From: Leptotrichia hofstadii
GTDB lineage: Bacteria > Fusobacteriota > Fusobacteriia > Fusobacteriales > Leptotrichiaceae
Reading direction: 5' to 3'
Assembly: GCF_007990525.1 (NCBI RefSeq)
Contig: NZ_AP019823.1
Span: 1,178,001 to 1,242,000 of the forward strand
Length of the DNA: 64,000 nt
The translations under genes and the position numbers were made by a program. Below are positions 42,889 through 50,180 of this stretch, in pieces; positions within the stretch are counted from its first letter, which is position 1, and every line of letters begins with the position of its first letter. Below the pieces are notes generated by a model. That model saw only the letters and a program-made list of their open reading frames with translations, was not told the origin of the DNA and ran no database searches.

Positions 42889-42936
42889 AAAGGGCATGGC
42901 GTCTGATGCCCTTGCATTACAAAAAAATTGAAGTAA
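42889..42936 (+). repeat. Dispersed hairpin repeat, copy D
   Basis: The stem AAGGGCAT / ATGCCCTT (42890-42913) with loop GGCGTCTG is followed by GCATTACAAAAAAATTGAA, the same tail as copy B. The upstream blocks of copies B and C are absent here. It lies in the 282-base gap between the divergently placed murQ start and the UbiA gene end. Confidence 0.7.
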
Positions 42937-43049
42937 AAAAAGAGAATAGTTATTTTTATCCCCTTGTTTGTTTATAGATGATTAAAATTGTGATTGTTAA
43001 ATTTATTTGTTAAAAACTATAGATATAACTGATATAAAATTTATACTTT

Positions 43050-44075
43050 TTATTTTATTAAACTAAATACAAAATACGGAAGAAGCCCAAAGCTCATACT
43101 TGAAAAAATAATCCATAGTCCCGACATAGTTTCTACAATCTTTCCTGACAGATCCTTTTTCAAAAATTTTACCATAAAATATATTGAAACTACTAATATT
43201 ACAAGCAATGTCAATCCACCAAAGAAAAAGTATTTTTCATAAGTATGGGCAAGCCCAAGAATAACAAGAAAATATTCAATAACAAAAAGTAGACTTAAAA
43301 CAACCACAGCCTTTTTTCTTCCCCAAAGTTTGCTATATGTTTGCACTCCATGTTCCTCTTCATCAGCTCTTCTCGTTTTTCTTCCTATTTCCAGTACGAT
43401 TCCATTTAAATAATTTAATGCAAAAAGAGGAATTAATGCAAAATCAATATTATGTCTATACCGTTGTAATATAAAAACGTCAAAAATATTTTTTGGTACA
43501 ATGTATTGTGTAGCTTCTACAATAACAAGAGTAATGAATACCATTATTACAACGTGGGAGAGAGCATAAATCAAAATTCTTTTTGTAAGCCATTTTTTTA
43601 TAAAAAATTCTTTTGCCATTAAGAACATATAAATCCATACAAATATCATAAAATAAATAATTTCAGGATCTATAACGTGTGCAAGCATTATTTGTATTAT
43701 AACAGTTGCAATTCCTATTTTTCCTAATGTTTTTAAGGAAATTATACCTCTTTGAACAGGACGGTAAGCCCTATATTTTAAGTCTTCTTCATAATCCTTA
43801 AATTCATCTGTAATTCGTAATTGCAAGAAAAACATAAAAATTATGATAAATAGAGCGATTATTTTATATTGAAATATCCCTATTTTAACTCCGTTTGTAA
43901 AAAGATACATAATTTTTGAATTGTATAACAAACTTGTATAAATGTATCCTGACAGAGTAAAAATCAATACGAAAAAAGAGTTTTTTCCTAATGGAAATCG
44001 TTCATTTAAATATATTTTAAAGTTTTTTATATATTGGATTATTGATTTTTTTGAATTTACATTACTTTCGTTCAT
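43050..44075 (-). CDS. UbiA-family prenyltransferase-like membrane protein
   Basis: 341 residues with about nine hydrophobic helices. The first Asp-rich motif is RITDEFKDYEEDLKYRAYRP with RPVQRG just after it, matching the NDxxDxxxD-type substrate/Mg site of UbiA enzymes such as those making menaquinone, heme O or archaeal lipids. The second motif region is less clear (NGIVLEIGRKTRRADEEEHG). It probably moves an isoprenoid chain onto an acceptor in the membrane. It is the last of four closely spaced minus-strand genes, with GAGGAG upstream. The substrate is unknown. Confidence 0.75.
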   Translation of the reverse strand: MNESNVNSKKSIIQYIKNFKIYLNERFPLGKNSFFVLIFTLSGYIYTSLLYNSKIMYLFTNGVKIGIFQYKIIALFIIIFMFFLQLRITDEFKDYEEDLKYRAYRPVQRGIISLKTLGKIGIATVIIQIMLAHVIDPEIIYFMIFVWIYMFLMAKEFFIKKWLTKRILIYALSHVVIMVFITLVIVEATQYIVPKNIFDVFILQRYRHNIDFALIPLFALNYLNGIVLEIGRKTRRADEEEHGVQTYSKLWGRKKAVVVLSLLFVIEYFLVILGLAHTYEKYFFFGGLTLLVILVVSIYFMVKFLKKDLSGKIVETMSGLWIIFSSMSFGLLPYFVFSLIK

Positions 44076-44115
44076 TTTTATTTTCTCCTCTTACAATATT
44101 ATAATTACAACAATT

Positions 44116-44499
44116 TTACTGACAATAGAAGTCAATCATGGAAAGTAAATATCCTGTATTACTGTCTACTGGTGTACTTTCAATAAAATCTTTAATTTTA
44201 TACCTTAGTATTAATTTCTTTTCATTATATTGTTCACGCTTTTCAATGGTCATCGCTCTATCCAGAGAATGACTAAACGGACTTCCTGAACTTGCAACGC
44301 CTTCTATAATTCCTCCTAAAAAATCAAAAAACAGTCCTCTTGCTTTAGAACGCATATGAGTCTGATACTTTTCATCGAGATATGATAAATCTGCCTCGCT
44401 TTTTTCTGCTGAAAGGTAGAATCTTTTCAAAGCTCTCCTGTCATATAATGAAAATAATTTTAATCCTTCCTGAATTAACTCTTTTGCTTCTGTTTTCAT
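44116..44499 (-). CDS. Small protein of unknown function in the lipid-like cluster
   Basis: 127 residues, not recognised. A good ribosome site (AGAAAGGA) and tight spacing (26 and 40 bases) to neighbours support it as a real gene. The N-terminal half is helical and charged (ELIQEGLKLFSLYDRRALKR). The middle has a Gly/Ser stretch (LGGIIEGVASSGSPFSHS). There is no signal peptide or membrane helix. It lies between an adenylating enzyme and a prenyltransferase, so an accessory or acyl-carrier-like role is conceivable, but it lacks a carrier-protein DSL motif. Confidence 0.6.
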   Translation of the reverse strand: MKTEAKELIQEGLKLFSLYDRRALKRFYLSAEKSEADLSYLDEKYQTHMRSKARGLFFDFLGGIIEGVASSGSPFSHSLDRAMTIEKREQYNEKKLILRYKIKDFIESTPVDSNTGYLLSMIDFYCQ

Positions 44500-44525
44500 A
44501 AAATTTCCTTTCTGAATTTAAATTT

Positions 44526-46052
44526 TTAAATTTTTTCAACTATTTCTTCCAGCCTTTTATAATCCGTCTTGCTGTTATGTCTTTTGTCCATAGGAATTTC
44601 AGTTTCGATTATTTTAAATATTCCAAATTTTTCTTTTAGTTTGTTAATTTCACTATCCTCAGATAAATTTCCTTTAAATTCAGGGTTTCTTTCAACAATT
44701 AGATACAGTTTATTATTTTTGGAAGTAAGAACTGATTTTTTCACGTTTTTACAAAATGAAAAGGCGGTTTCTACAGTAAAAGGATAATAAATGTTTTCTT
44801 CAATCTGTATTCGCCCTTTAACTCTTCCTAGCAGTATAAGTTGACCTTTTTTGTTAATATATCCCATATCTCCTGTTCTGTGCCAGTTTTCATCAGAATT
44901 TTTTTCAATATTTAAGTAACCATCAACCACGTTTTCGCCCCTTACAAGTATTTCGCCCTTGATTTCTGAAATTTTATTTTTTTTAGGCGTTTTTTCTAAT
45001 TCTTCTATTTTAAGTTCTATTTCATTAACTATTTTTCCAGCGAGAAGTCCATCACCATTTTTCATATTTTCAATATCTTCTTCTGTTATATCTTCAAAAT
45101 TTAATACTGATATGGGTTCAGCCTCTGACGCTCCATACAAGGCTATAATTTTAGCATTTGTAAAAACTTCTTTAATCTTTTTCATAAGGCTGTAAAAGAC
45201 AGGTGCTCCTCCAGTATATATTTTTTGAACATTTTCGAGCATTATTTTTTTATCTTTGCAAAATTTTACGATGTTTTCAAATATTGCAGGAGGCAAGATG
45301 ATGTTTTGTATATTATTTTCTGTTATTTGCTTAACAATGTTCCCAAAATCTGACTCGACAGGTCTTAGCCAGTTCAAATCAGGAATAAAGGTAGTTGTTC
45401 CTGTTGCCATATGTGAAAGAAGAAATATCGGGAATGAAGAATAAACAGCTGTTTCTTTTTCAAATTTTAGATTTTTTTCAAGCACATTGTGCTGTCCAAG
45501 TAAAAATTCATGCGTTCTCATAATAATTTTTGGAAAGCCTGTACTCCCGCTCGTAAAACTGATAAGAGCAGGTGTACTTCCGTCAATTTTTTCATTTTGT
45601 ATTATTTTCTGATTTTTATTTTTTTCATATATTGAAAGTTTTTCAGAATATTTCATCATTTTAATATAATTAATTTTTTTGTCAATTTTTCTGATTTCCT
45701 TCAAAAAGAATCCCTTTAAAAGTGTCTTTCTGCTTCCAATTATTCCGTCAGGGGAAATCATTTCGCAACATTTATTTATATGCTCAATACCAGCATACGG
45801 ATCAATAAACACAGCCTGCAGTCCCATTTTAAATATTGCAGTCAGAATAAGATAAAATTCTATGCCAATGGGGACAAAAACAACGATTTTATTTCCTTTT
45901 TGAAATCCTTTTTGTGTCAAGTAACTGCAAATTTCATCTGATTTTGTATCAATTTGAGTAAAAGTAATCTTATTTCCTGTCTTTAAATCAAATAATGCTG
46001 TATTGTCTGGATATTGTTTTCTCAAATCTTTAATTTTGTCAATTATTGTCAT
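44526..46052 (-). CDS. AMP-forming acyl/aryl-acid ligase (ANL superfamily)
   Basis: Activates a carboxylic acid as the acyl-adenylate. 508 residues: P-loop-like LISFTSGSTGFPKIIMRTH (A3), GGAPVFYS and IIALYGASEAEPIS (A5), and ENWHRTGDMGYINKKGQLIL with LGRVKGRIQ (A7-A8). In the expected A10 region only KTDYKRLEEI is seen, so the final Lys may be NSKTDYK. It resembles OleC-type and fatty-acid ligases. There is no fused carrier domain. It lies 17 bases from the acyltransferase-like gene, consistent with joint acyl transfer. Confidence 0.82.
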   Translation of the reverse strand: MTIIDKIKDLRKQYPDNTALFDLKTGNKITFTQIDTKSDEICSYLTQKGFQKGNKIVVFVPIGIEFYLILTAIFKMGLQAVFIDPYAGIEHINKCCEMISPDGIIGSRKTLLKGFFLKEIRKIDKKINYIKMMKYSEKLSIYEKNKNQKIIQNEKIDGSTPALISFTSGSTGFPKIIMRTHEFLLGQHNVLEKNLKFEKETAVYSSFPIFLLSHMATGTTTFIPDLNWLRPVESDFGNIVKQITENNIQNIILPPAIFENIVKFCKDKKIMLENVQKIYTGGAPVFYSLMKKIKEVFTNAKIIALYGASEAEPISVLNFEDITEEDIENMKNGDGLLAGKIVNEIELKIEELEKTPKKNKISEIKGEILVRGENVVDGYLNIEKNSDENWHRTGDMGYINKKGQLILLGRVKGRIQIEENIYYPFTVETAFSFCKNVKKSVLTSKNNKLYLIVERNPEFKGNLSEDSEINKLKEKFGIFKIIETEIPMDKRHNSKTDYKRLEEIVEKI

Positions 46053-46069
46053 TCTACACCGCCTTTTAT

Positions 46070-47068
46070 TTAAAGTTCCTTTATAAACAGGGCATATCTT
46101 CTTAACTCATCTCCCAAAAGTGAGCCGATATTTTTTGATATATTTTTTTCGTGCATTAAAGCATAAATCACATTTTTATAGCCTGAATGTTCCGCTTCCT
46201 TCACAAGTTCATCTATCAGAATATACCCCATGCCTTTTCCATTATATTTGGGAGAAATTGCAATCGTTTTAAGAATCATAGTTTCTATTTTTTCCTTGTA
46301 TTGAAGTTCGGCATAATCAGGTATTCCAAATACGTAGCCGATTAATTCGTCTTTTAAATAAAGCATTTTAAAGAATTTTTTTACAATTTTATCTTCATGG
46401 CTCATATACATTTTCAAAAATATTTCTCTATCCAATTCAGAATACAGAAAATTATTTTTAAATGCCTCAATTGTCAAGTCGTAAACTTTATTCAGCACAG
46501 CGATTAAATCTTCATTTTCCGCAGATTTTACTGTAGTATCCCTATAATATTCAAATTTTTTCAACTTTTCAATTTTTTTAGATAAATGCCCCCTTTGAAC
46601 AGGATTCATATTTTCCATTACTGTTGAAATATAATAGGCAAGAGGCTTAAATCCAAGTTTTTCAAAGAGTTCTACATAGTAGTCTTCATTCCAAGGTTCC
46701 ATAAGAAATGGCGAACGATGTCCTTTGTCAGTAACATAACGATATGTATTCCAAGTAGTTCCATTTAAAGGGCCTATTATTGTTTCTATTCCTTCTTTTT
46801 TAAGTTCTTTAAATACTTCATTAAAAAATTTTTCTTCATTTTTTATATATTTTTCATGTATACTTACATTTCCTATATATGATGTTTTTCTTTCATTGTA
46901 ATCCGGACGATTATGCCATAAATGTAAACTACCTGCTATATTGTTATTTTCATCCATGAAAATCATTATTTCCGATGGTCGTTCTATCATTATTTTCTGT
47001 GATTCTTCGTGAGATATGTTATTTTCTATAACGTATTTCTGAATTTCTTTATACCTTTTTATTTTCAT
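46070..47068 (-). CDS. GNAT-family N-acyltransferase-like protein
   Basis: 332 residues. The C-terminal half shows the GNAT fold: LYLKDELIGYVFGIPDY (strand 4), ETMILKTIAISPKYNGKGMG (acyl-CoA pyrophosphate loop), and YILIDELVKEAEHSGYKNVI. The N-terminal half (LHLWHNRPDYNERKTSYIG, IIGPLNGTTWNTYRYV) looks like a second, degenerate GNAT domain. Large two-domain GNATs of this kind occur next to lipid and polyketide-like genes. The substrate is unknown. It is the first gene of the second minus-strand block. Confidence 0.7.
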   Translation of the reverse strand: MKIKRYKEIQKYVIENNISHEESQKIMIERPSEIMIFMDENNNIAGSLHLWHNRPDYNERKTSYIGNVSIHEKYIKNEEKFFNEVFKELKKEGIETIIGPLNGTTWNTYRYVTDKGHRSPFLMEPWNEDYYVELFEKLGFKPLAYYISTVMENMNPVQRGHLSKKIEKLKKFEYYRDTTVKSAENEDLIAVLNKVYDLTIEAFKNNFLYSELDREIFLKMYMSHEDKIVKKFFKMLYLKDELIGYVFGIPDYAELQYKEKIETMILKTIAISPKYNGKGMGYILIDELVKEAEHSGYKNVIYALMHEKNISKNIGSLLGDELRRYALFIKEL

Positions 47069-47246
47069 AATTTATCATCTACTTTCTCTATAAACTTATG
47101 GTAAAATCATTTTAGAATCATTTTAAAGGCTATTATTATTTAAATTTTTTATTTTTTAAACTTAAAATTATGATAGATTTTACAATAAGAATTATATCAT
47201 TTTTTGAATTTTTATTAAAGTACACATAACCCTTTATTTTTTAAAC

Positions 47247-47274
47247 TTGATTTTTTATTTATATAAGTTATAAT
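47247..47274 (+). promoter_or_regulatory. Promoter of the small lipoprotein gene
   Basis: TTGATT, 16-base spacer, TATAAT, 32 bases before the ATG at 47307. On the other strand a TATAAT at 47196-47191 could serve the acyltransferase block; its -35 is unclear. Confidence 0.6.
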
Positions 47275-47306
47275 TTATTAAAGTTAAAAGAAAGAAGGAG
47301 ATGGAT

Positions 47307-47483
47307 ATGAAAAAATTACTGATAATGGTAATACTTGCAATGACAGTTGCTGGATGTGAGCTGTTTGATGCAAATAGATGGGATAGAGTGAACCGAGAAG
47401 CAAAAGAAAAAGGCAGAACATGTTATAGAAGAAATGATGGATATTTTTATTGCAAGGATAAATATGGAAACAGAGCAGATTAA
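47307..47483 (+). CDS. Very small lipoprotein
   Basis: 58 residues from the ATG at 47307 (AAGGAG 6 bases upstream; another ATG 6 bases earlier touches that site). The signal is KKLLIMVILAMTVAGC|ELFD, with lipidated Cys at about 17, leaving a mature part of about 40 residues that contains two more cysteines (RTCYRRNDGYFYCKD) able to form a disulphide. It is the only plus-strand gene within the 43-53 kb minus-strand cluster. Function unknown. Confidence 0.7.
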   Translation: MKKLLIMVILAMTVAGCELFDANRWDRVNREAKEKGRTCYRRNDGYFYCKDKYGNRAD

Positions 47484-47504
47484 GTAAAAAATAGACAAAC
47501 CAGT

Positions 47505-47545
47505 ATTGCAAAGGGGATGCGATTATTCCCCTTTACAAAAAAAAT
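47505..47545 (+). repeat. Diverged hairpin repeat, copy E, or terminator of the small lipoprotein gene
   Basis: The stem AAAGGGGA / TCCCCTTT (47510-47534) with a 9-base loop TGCGATTAT is preceded by TTGC and followed by ACAAAAAAAA, like copies A, B and D. The loop GCGATT aligns with GGCGACTG of copy A after two deletions. It also has terminator-like position 26 bases after the gene. Confidence 0.5.
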
Positions 47546-47635
47546 AAAATAATATAACATTAGAGAAAAAATATTTATTAATCAAAATAATTTGTAATGA
47601 AAAAACCTTTATATGAATAGATTTTAATTAAAAAA

Positions 47636-48970
47636 CTAAAACAGCATTCCTATTCCTAGTAATATCATTGAACAGATAAAAACTATTCCAGAAGTTATAA
47701 ATACTTTTGTTTCCCCACTAAGTTCGTTTTCTTTTTCAATAATATAAAAAATCTTCATACTTGTTTCGTAAATAAATATTCCGCCAAATATAAAAATTAT
47801 TATTCCAGCCAGCATTTTAAAATCCCAAATTCTTGACAAGGCAAGATAATTTATTATAAAGAAAGTAAATGCCTTTCCAATGCTTCCCATCAGAAAATTC
47901 ATTCTAAATGTTTCCCGTTTTACATTTCCTGCATTATCTCTTATCAAATTTATAATTCCAAAATGCAACGAAAAGGTAAATATATAAATAAGATACATTT
48001 TATTTTTATCAAGTATGATGCTCATAGCAAGCCACATTGCTGTAGTAAATGCTATTGCCAAAAGTCCTTTAAGAGAATCTTTTACTTGCCCTTTTACCTT
48101 TGGAGTGAAATGATAATAGCCAAGATACATTATTAGTGGCGGAATAAGCCATTTTATTCCTCCAATTATCATAACGATGTAAAGAAAAAATAAACTTGCA
48201 GTTTGTGCAACTCTTGTAAGAGTTGTCTTTTTTCTATTTAATATTATTATAATAAATAATACGATTATTACCCAAAGTTTATACATTAGTTCCCGTGCTG
48301 TTAAATATAAATTTAATCTTAAAAATAAGTACACAAAAAATGGTACAAAAAGATTATCCAGACCATTCCATGAAATGACTTCAAGAATCATTGTAAGGAT
48401 GCTTAAAAGTAGGGAAACAAGCACGATGTTTATGCTGCCAATATCACTGAAGAATAAAAAGAAATTTATACATATAAAATATGTTGTAAGAAAGAATGTT
48501 ACCGAGCCTTCTATCGACTTCGTTCCAAATCCCGTATTAAATTTATACTTGCTGTAAAATTCCCCTATGAGGGCGGCAAAAGCGTCAGAAAGCATAAGAA
48601 TTATAAGCGGAAGAGCATACATTACCTTATTATCACTTGAAACAAGCCATAATCCCAAAATACTCATAATAAAGTATATATCTCCTAAAGTCTTCCTATT
48701 TTTTGTTTCCAGCACCTTTTTAAATCCTGTCACCTTATTTTTTACAATTCTTATGGAAACAAGCAATACAAGAAATACTATTCCAAGTATTACAACCGAG
48801 CTTTTTCTTTCAAAGATAAAAGGAAGTGACAGTCCTCCAACTCCTGAGCCTATATGCAGAATCTTCCTTATAAATTCCGAATTAAGTTTTTCGCTTTTTT
48901 CAAGCTTGTTAAGCAGAAGAAAAAACAGTATAAAAGCCGCCAGAACAAATATCATTTTAACTATTTCCAT
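47636..48970 (-). CDS. Polytopic membrane protein with polyprenol/dolichol-kinase-like domain
   Basis: 444 residues, about 13 hydrophobic segments. The first 210 residues carry the CTP-dependent polyprenol/phytol kinase pattern: FIRKILHIGSGVGGLSLPF, NRKTLGDIYFIMSILGLWLV, LSDAFAALIGEFYSKYKF and GTKSIEGSVTFFLTTYF. The second half (GGIKWLIPPLIMYLGYYHFT onward) is a further membrane domain I do not recognise. Such a fusion suggests phosphorylation of a lipid alcohol coupled to a membrane transport or transfer step. It overlaps the BtaA-like gene by 14 bases. Confidence 0.75.
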   Translation of the reverse strand: MEIVKMIFVLAAFILFFLLLNKLEKSEKLNSEFIRKILHIGSGVGGLSLPFIFERKSSVVILGIVFLVLLVSIRIVKNKVTGFKKVLETKNRKTLGDIYFIMSILGLWLVSSDNKVMYALPLIILMLSDAFAALIGEFYSKYKFNTGFGTKSIEGSVTFFLTTYFICINFFLFFSDIGSINIVLVSLLLSILTMILEVISWNGLDNLFVPFFVYLFLRLNLYLTARELMYKLWVIIVLFIIIILNRKKTTLTRVAQTASLFFLYIVMIIGGIKWLIPPLIMYLGYYHFTPKVKGQVKDSLKGLLAIAFTTAMWLAMSIILDKNKMYLIYIFTFSLHFGIINLIRDNAGNVKRETFRMNFLMGSIGKAFTFFIINYLALSRIWDFKMLAGIIIFIFGGIFIYETSMKIFYIIEKENELSGETKVFITSGIVFICSMILLGIGMLF

Positions 48971-50126
48971 TTTTTATCACCTTTTCCACTATAAAATCAG
49001 TATAGAAAAATGTCATATCCTTTTCATGAAGCTTCTTATCCAGCTCCTTCATCCTTTCATATTTTTTTCCGTTTACATTTTTTTCTTTTCCAGCAACTGC
49101 TATTTCGCTATCCGTCTCTTTATAACCAAGTTTTTCTGAATTTCTTTCAACTATTAGGTTCCAATATGCCAGTAAGGCATTATTTTCAGCATTGTCGTAA
49201 ATTTTTTCCATTAATTTACTGTAATTTTCAGCTGACATATATTCAAATATGTCACTTAAATTAAATTTATTTATTTTAAAATCAATCTGATCCAGATATT
49301 CTTCGACTGAACTCTGTAAAATTTCTACCTTATGAAGATTTCTTCTGATTTTATCAAAATTTTCTTTTCTAAGAAAATAAGGAAGACAATCCTTACGGTA
49401 ATTTCCTGTCAGAATATAGTTAATATAGGGATTCTCATACGGATTCAGCTCACAGAGGGCATATCTGCTTCTTTCCTTCATTTCTTCAGAAATATTTTTT
49501 TCTGCATATCTGAAAAATTCCTTATCCCTTCCCAGTTTCCCAACTATATATTTTGAAAAGAACAGCTTAAACATCAGTTTCCACTTGAAATTATTCCAGT
49601 ACTTATCATAATATTCAATTCTTTCCTGCCTGGATTTTTTTTCAAGAAGTTTTTCTATCCGTTTTTTACTATGCACAAAAGGAAGTATTTTTTCCCTGAA
49701 AATTTTAAAAAACTTTTCAAATTTTCCGGCATGTATTATTCCCTTTTCAATTGATTCTCTGTTAAAGTCCCAGTATTCCTTCACTTCTTTATCAAGATTT
49801 TCTCTTATTCTGTCATATATTTCAATTCTTTTATCAGATTTCATTACTCCCATGAACTCAAGCATTTCTTTATAGGACAGGCTGTTAAAAACTTCCTTTT
49901 TCAGCTTTGCAAGTGCTATCTGAGGAAAACTTATATCAAGTGCCACCACTTTCTTTGGATTTTCTGCAAGCATGGAAAATACATTATCTCCCGCAGACAG
50001 TATTCCAAAGCATATATCATTTTCCTGTATATTAAGACTTTCGAGCAAAACCTCTGTATCTTCCCAGCATTGGGAATACCTTATCAAAGAAAAATCAACT
50101 CTATTTTCTTTTACTTCGCTTTTCAT
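48957..50126 (-). CDS. BtaA-like (DUF3419) 3-amino-3-carboxypropyltransferase family protein
   Basis: 389 residues. Family hallmarks are RYSQCWEDTEVLLESLNI, ICFGILSAGDNVFSMLAENP (SAM-binding loop), VVALDISFPQIALAKLK, KGIIHAGKFEKFFKIFRE and LSDIFEYMSAENYSKLM. Known BtaA transfers the aminocarboxypropyl group of S-adenosylmethionine to diacylglycerol to make a betaine lipid precursor. The methylating partner BtaB is not found here, so the product may be an unmethylated homoserine lipid or something else. It is coupled to the kinase-like gene and lies 54 bases after the PEP-utilising gene. Confidence 0.8.
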   Translation of the reverse strand: MKSEVKENRVDFSLIRYSQCWEDTEVLLESLNIQENDICFGILSAGDNVFSMLAENPKKVVALDISFPQIALAKLKKEVFNSLSYKEMLEFMGVMKSDKRIEIYDRIRENLDKEVKEYWDFNRESIEKGIIHAGKFEKFFKIFREKILPFVHSKKRIEKLLEKKSRQERIEYYDKYWNNFKWKLMFKLFFSKYIVGKLGRDKEFFRYAEKNISEEMKERSRYALCELNPYENPYINYILTGNYRKDCLPYFLRKENFDKIRRNLHKVEILQSSVEEYLDQIDFKINKFNLSDIFEYMSAENYSKLMEKIYDNAENNALLAYWNLIVERNSEKLGYKETDSEIAVAGKEKNVNGKKYERMKELDKKLHEKDMTFFYTDFIVEKVIKNGNS

Positions 50127-50180
50127 CTATACTTCCTCCATATTTATCCGTATAAAATTTTAATCAGTTTTTTTCTGATT

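Noticed and set aside
48567-49139. 190-codon plus-strand frame
   Set aside because: It lies opposite the kinase-like and BtaA-like genes, which have clear family motifs and ribosome sites.
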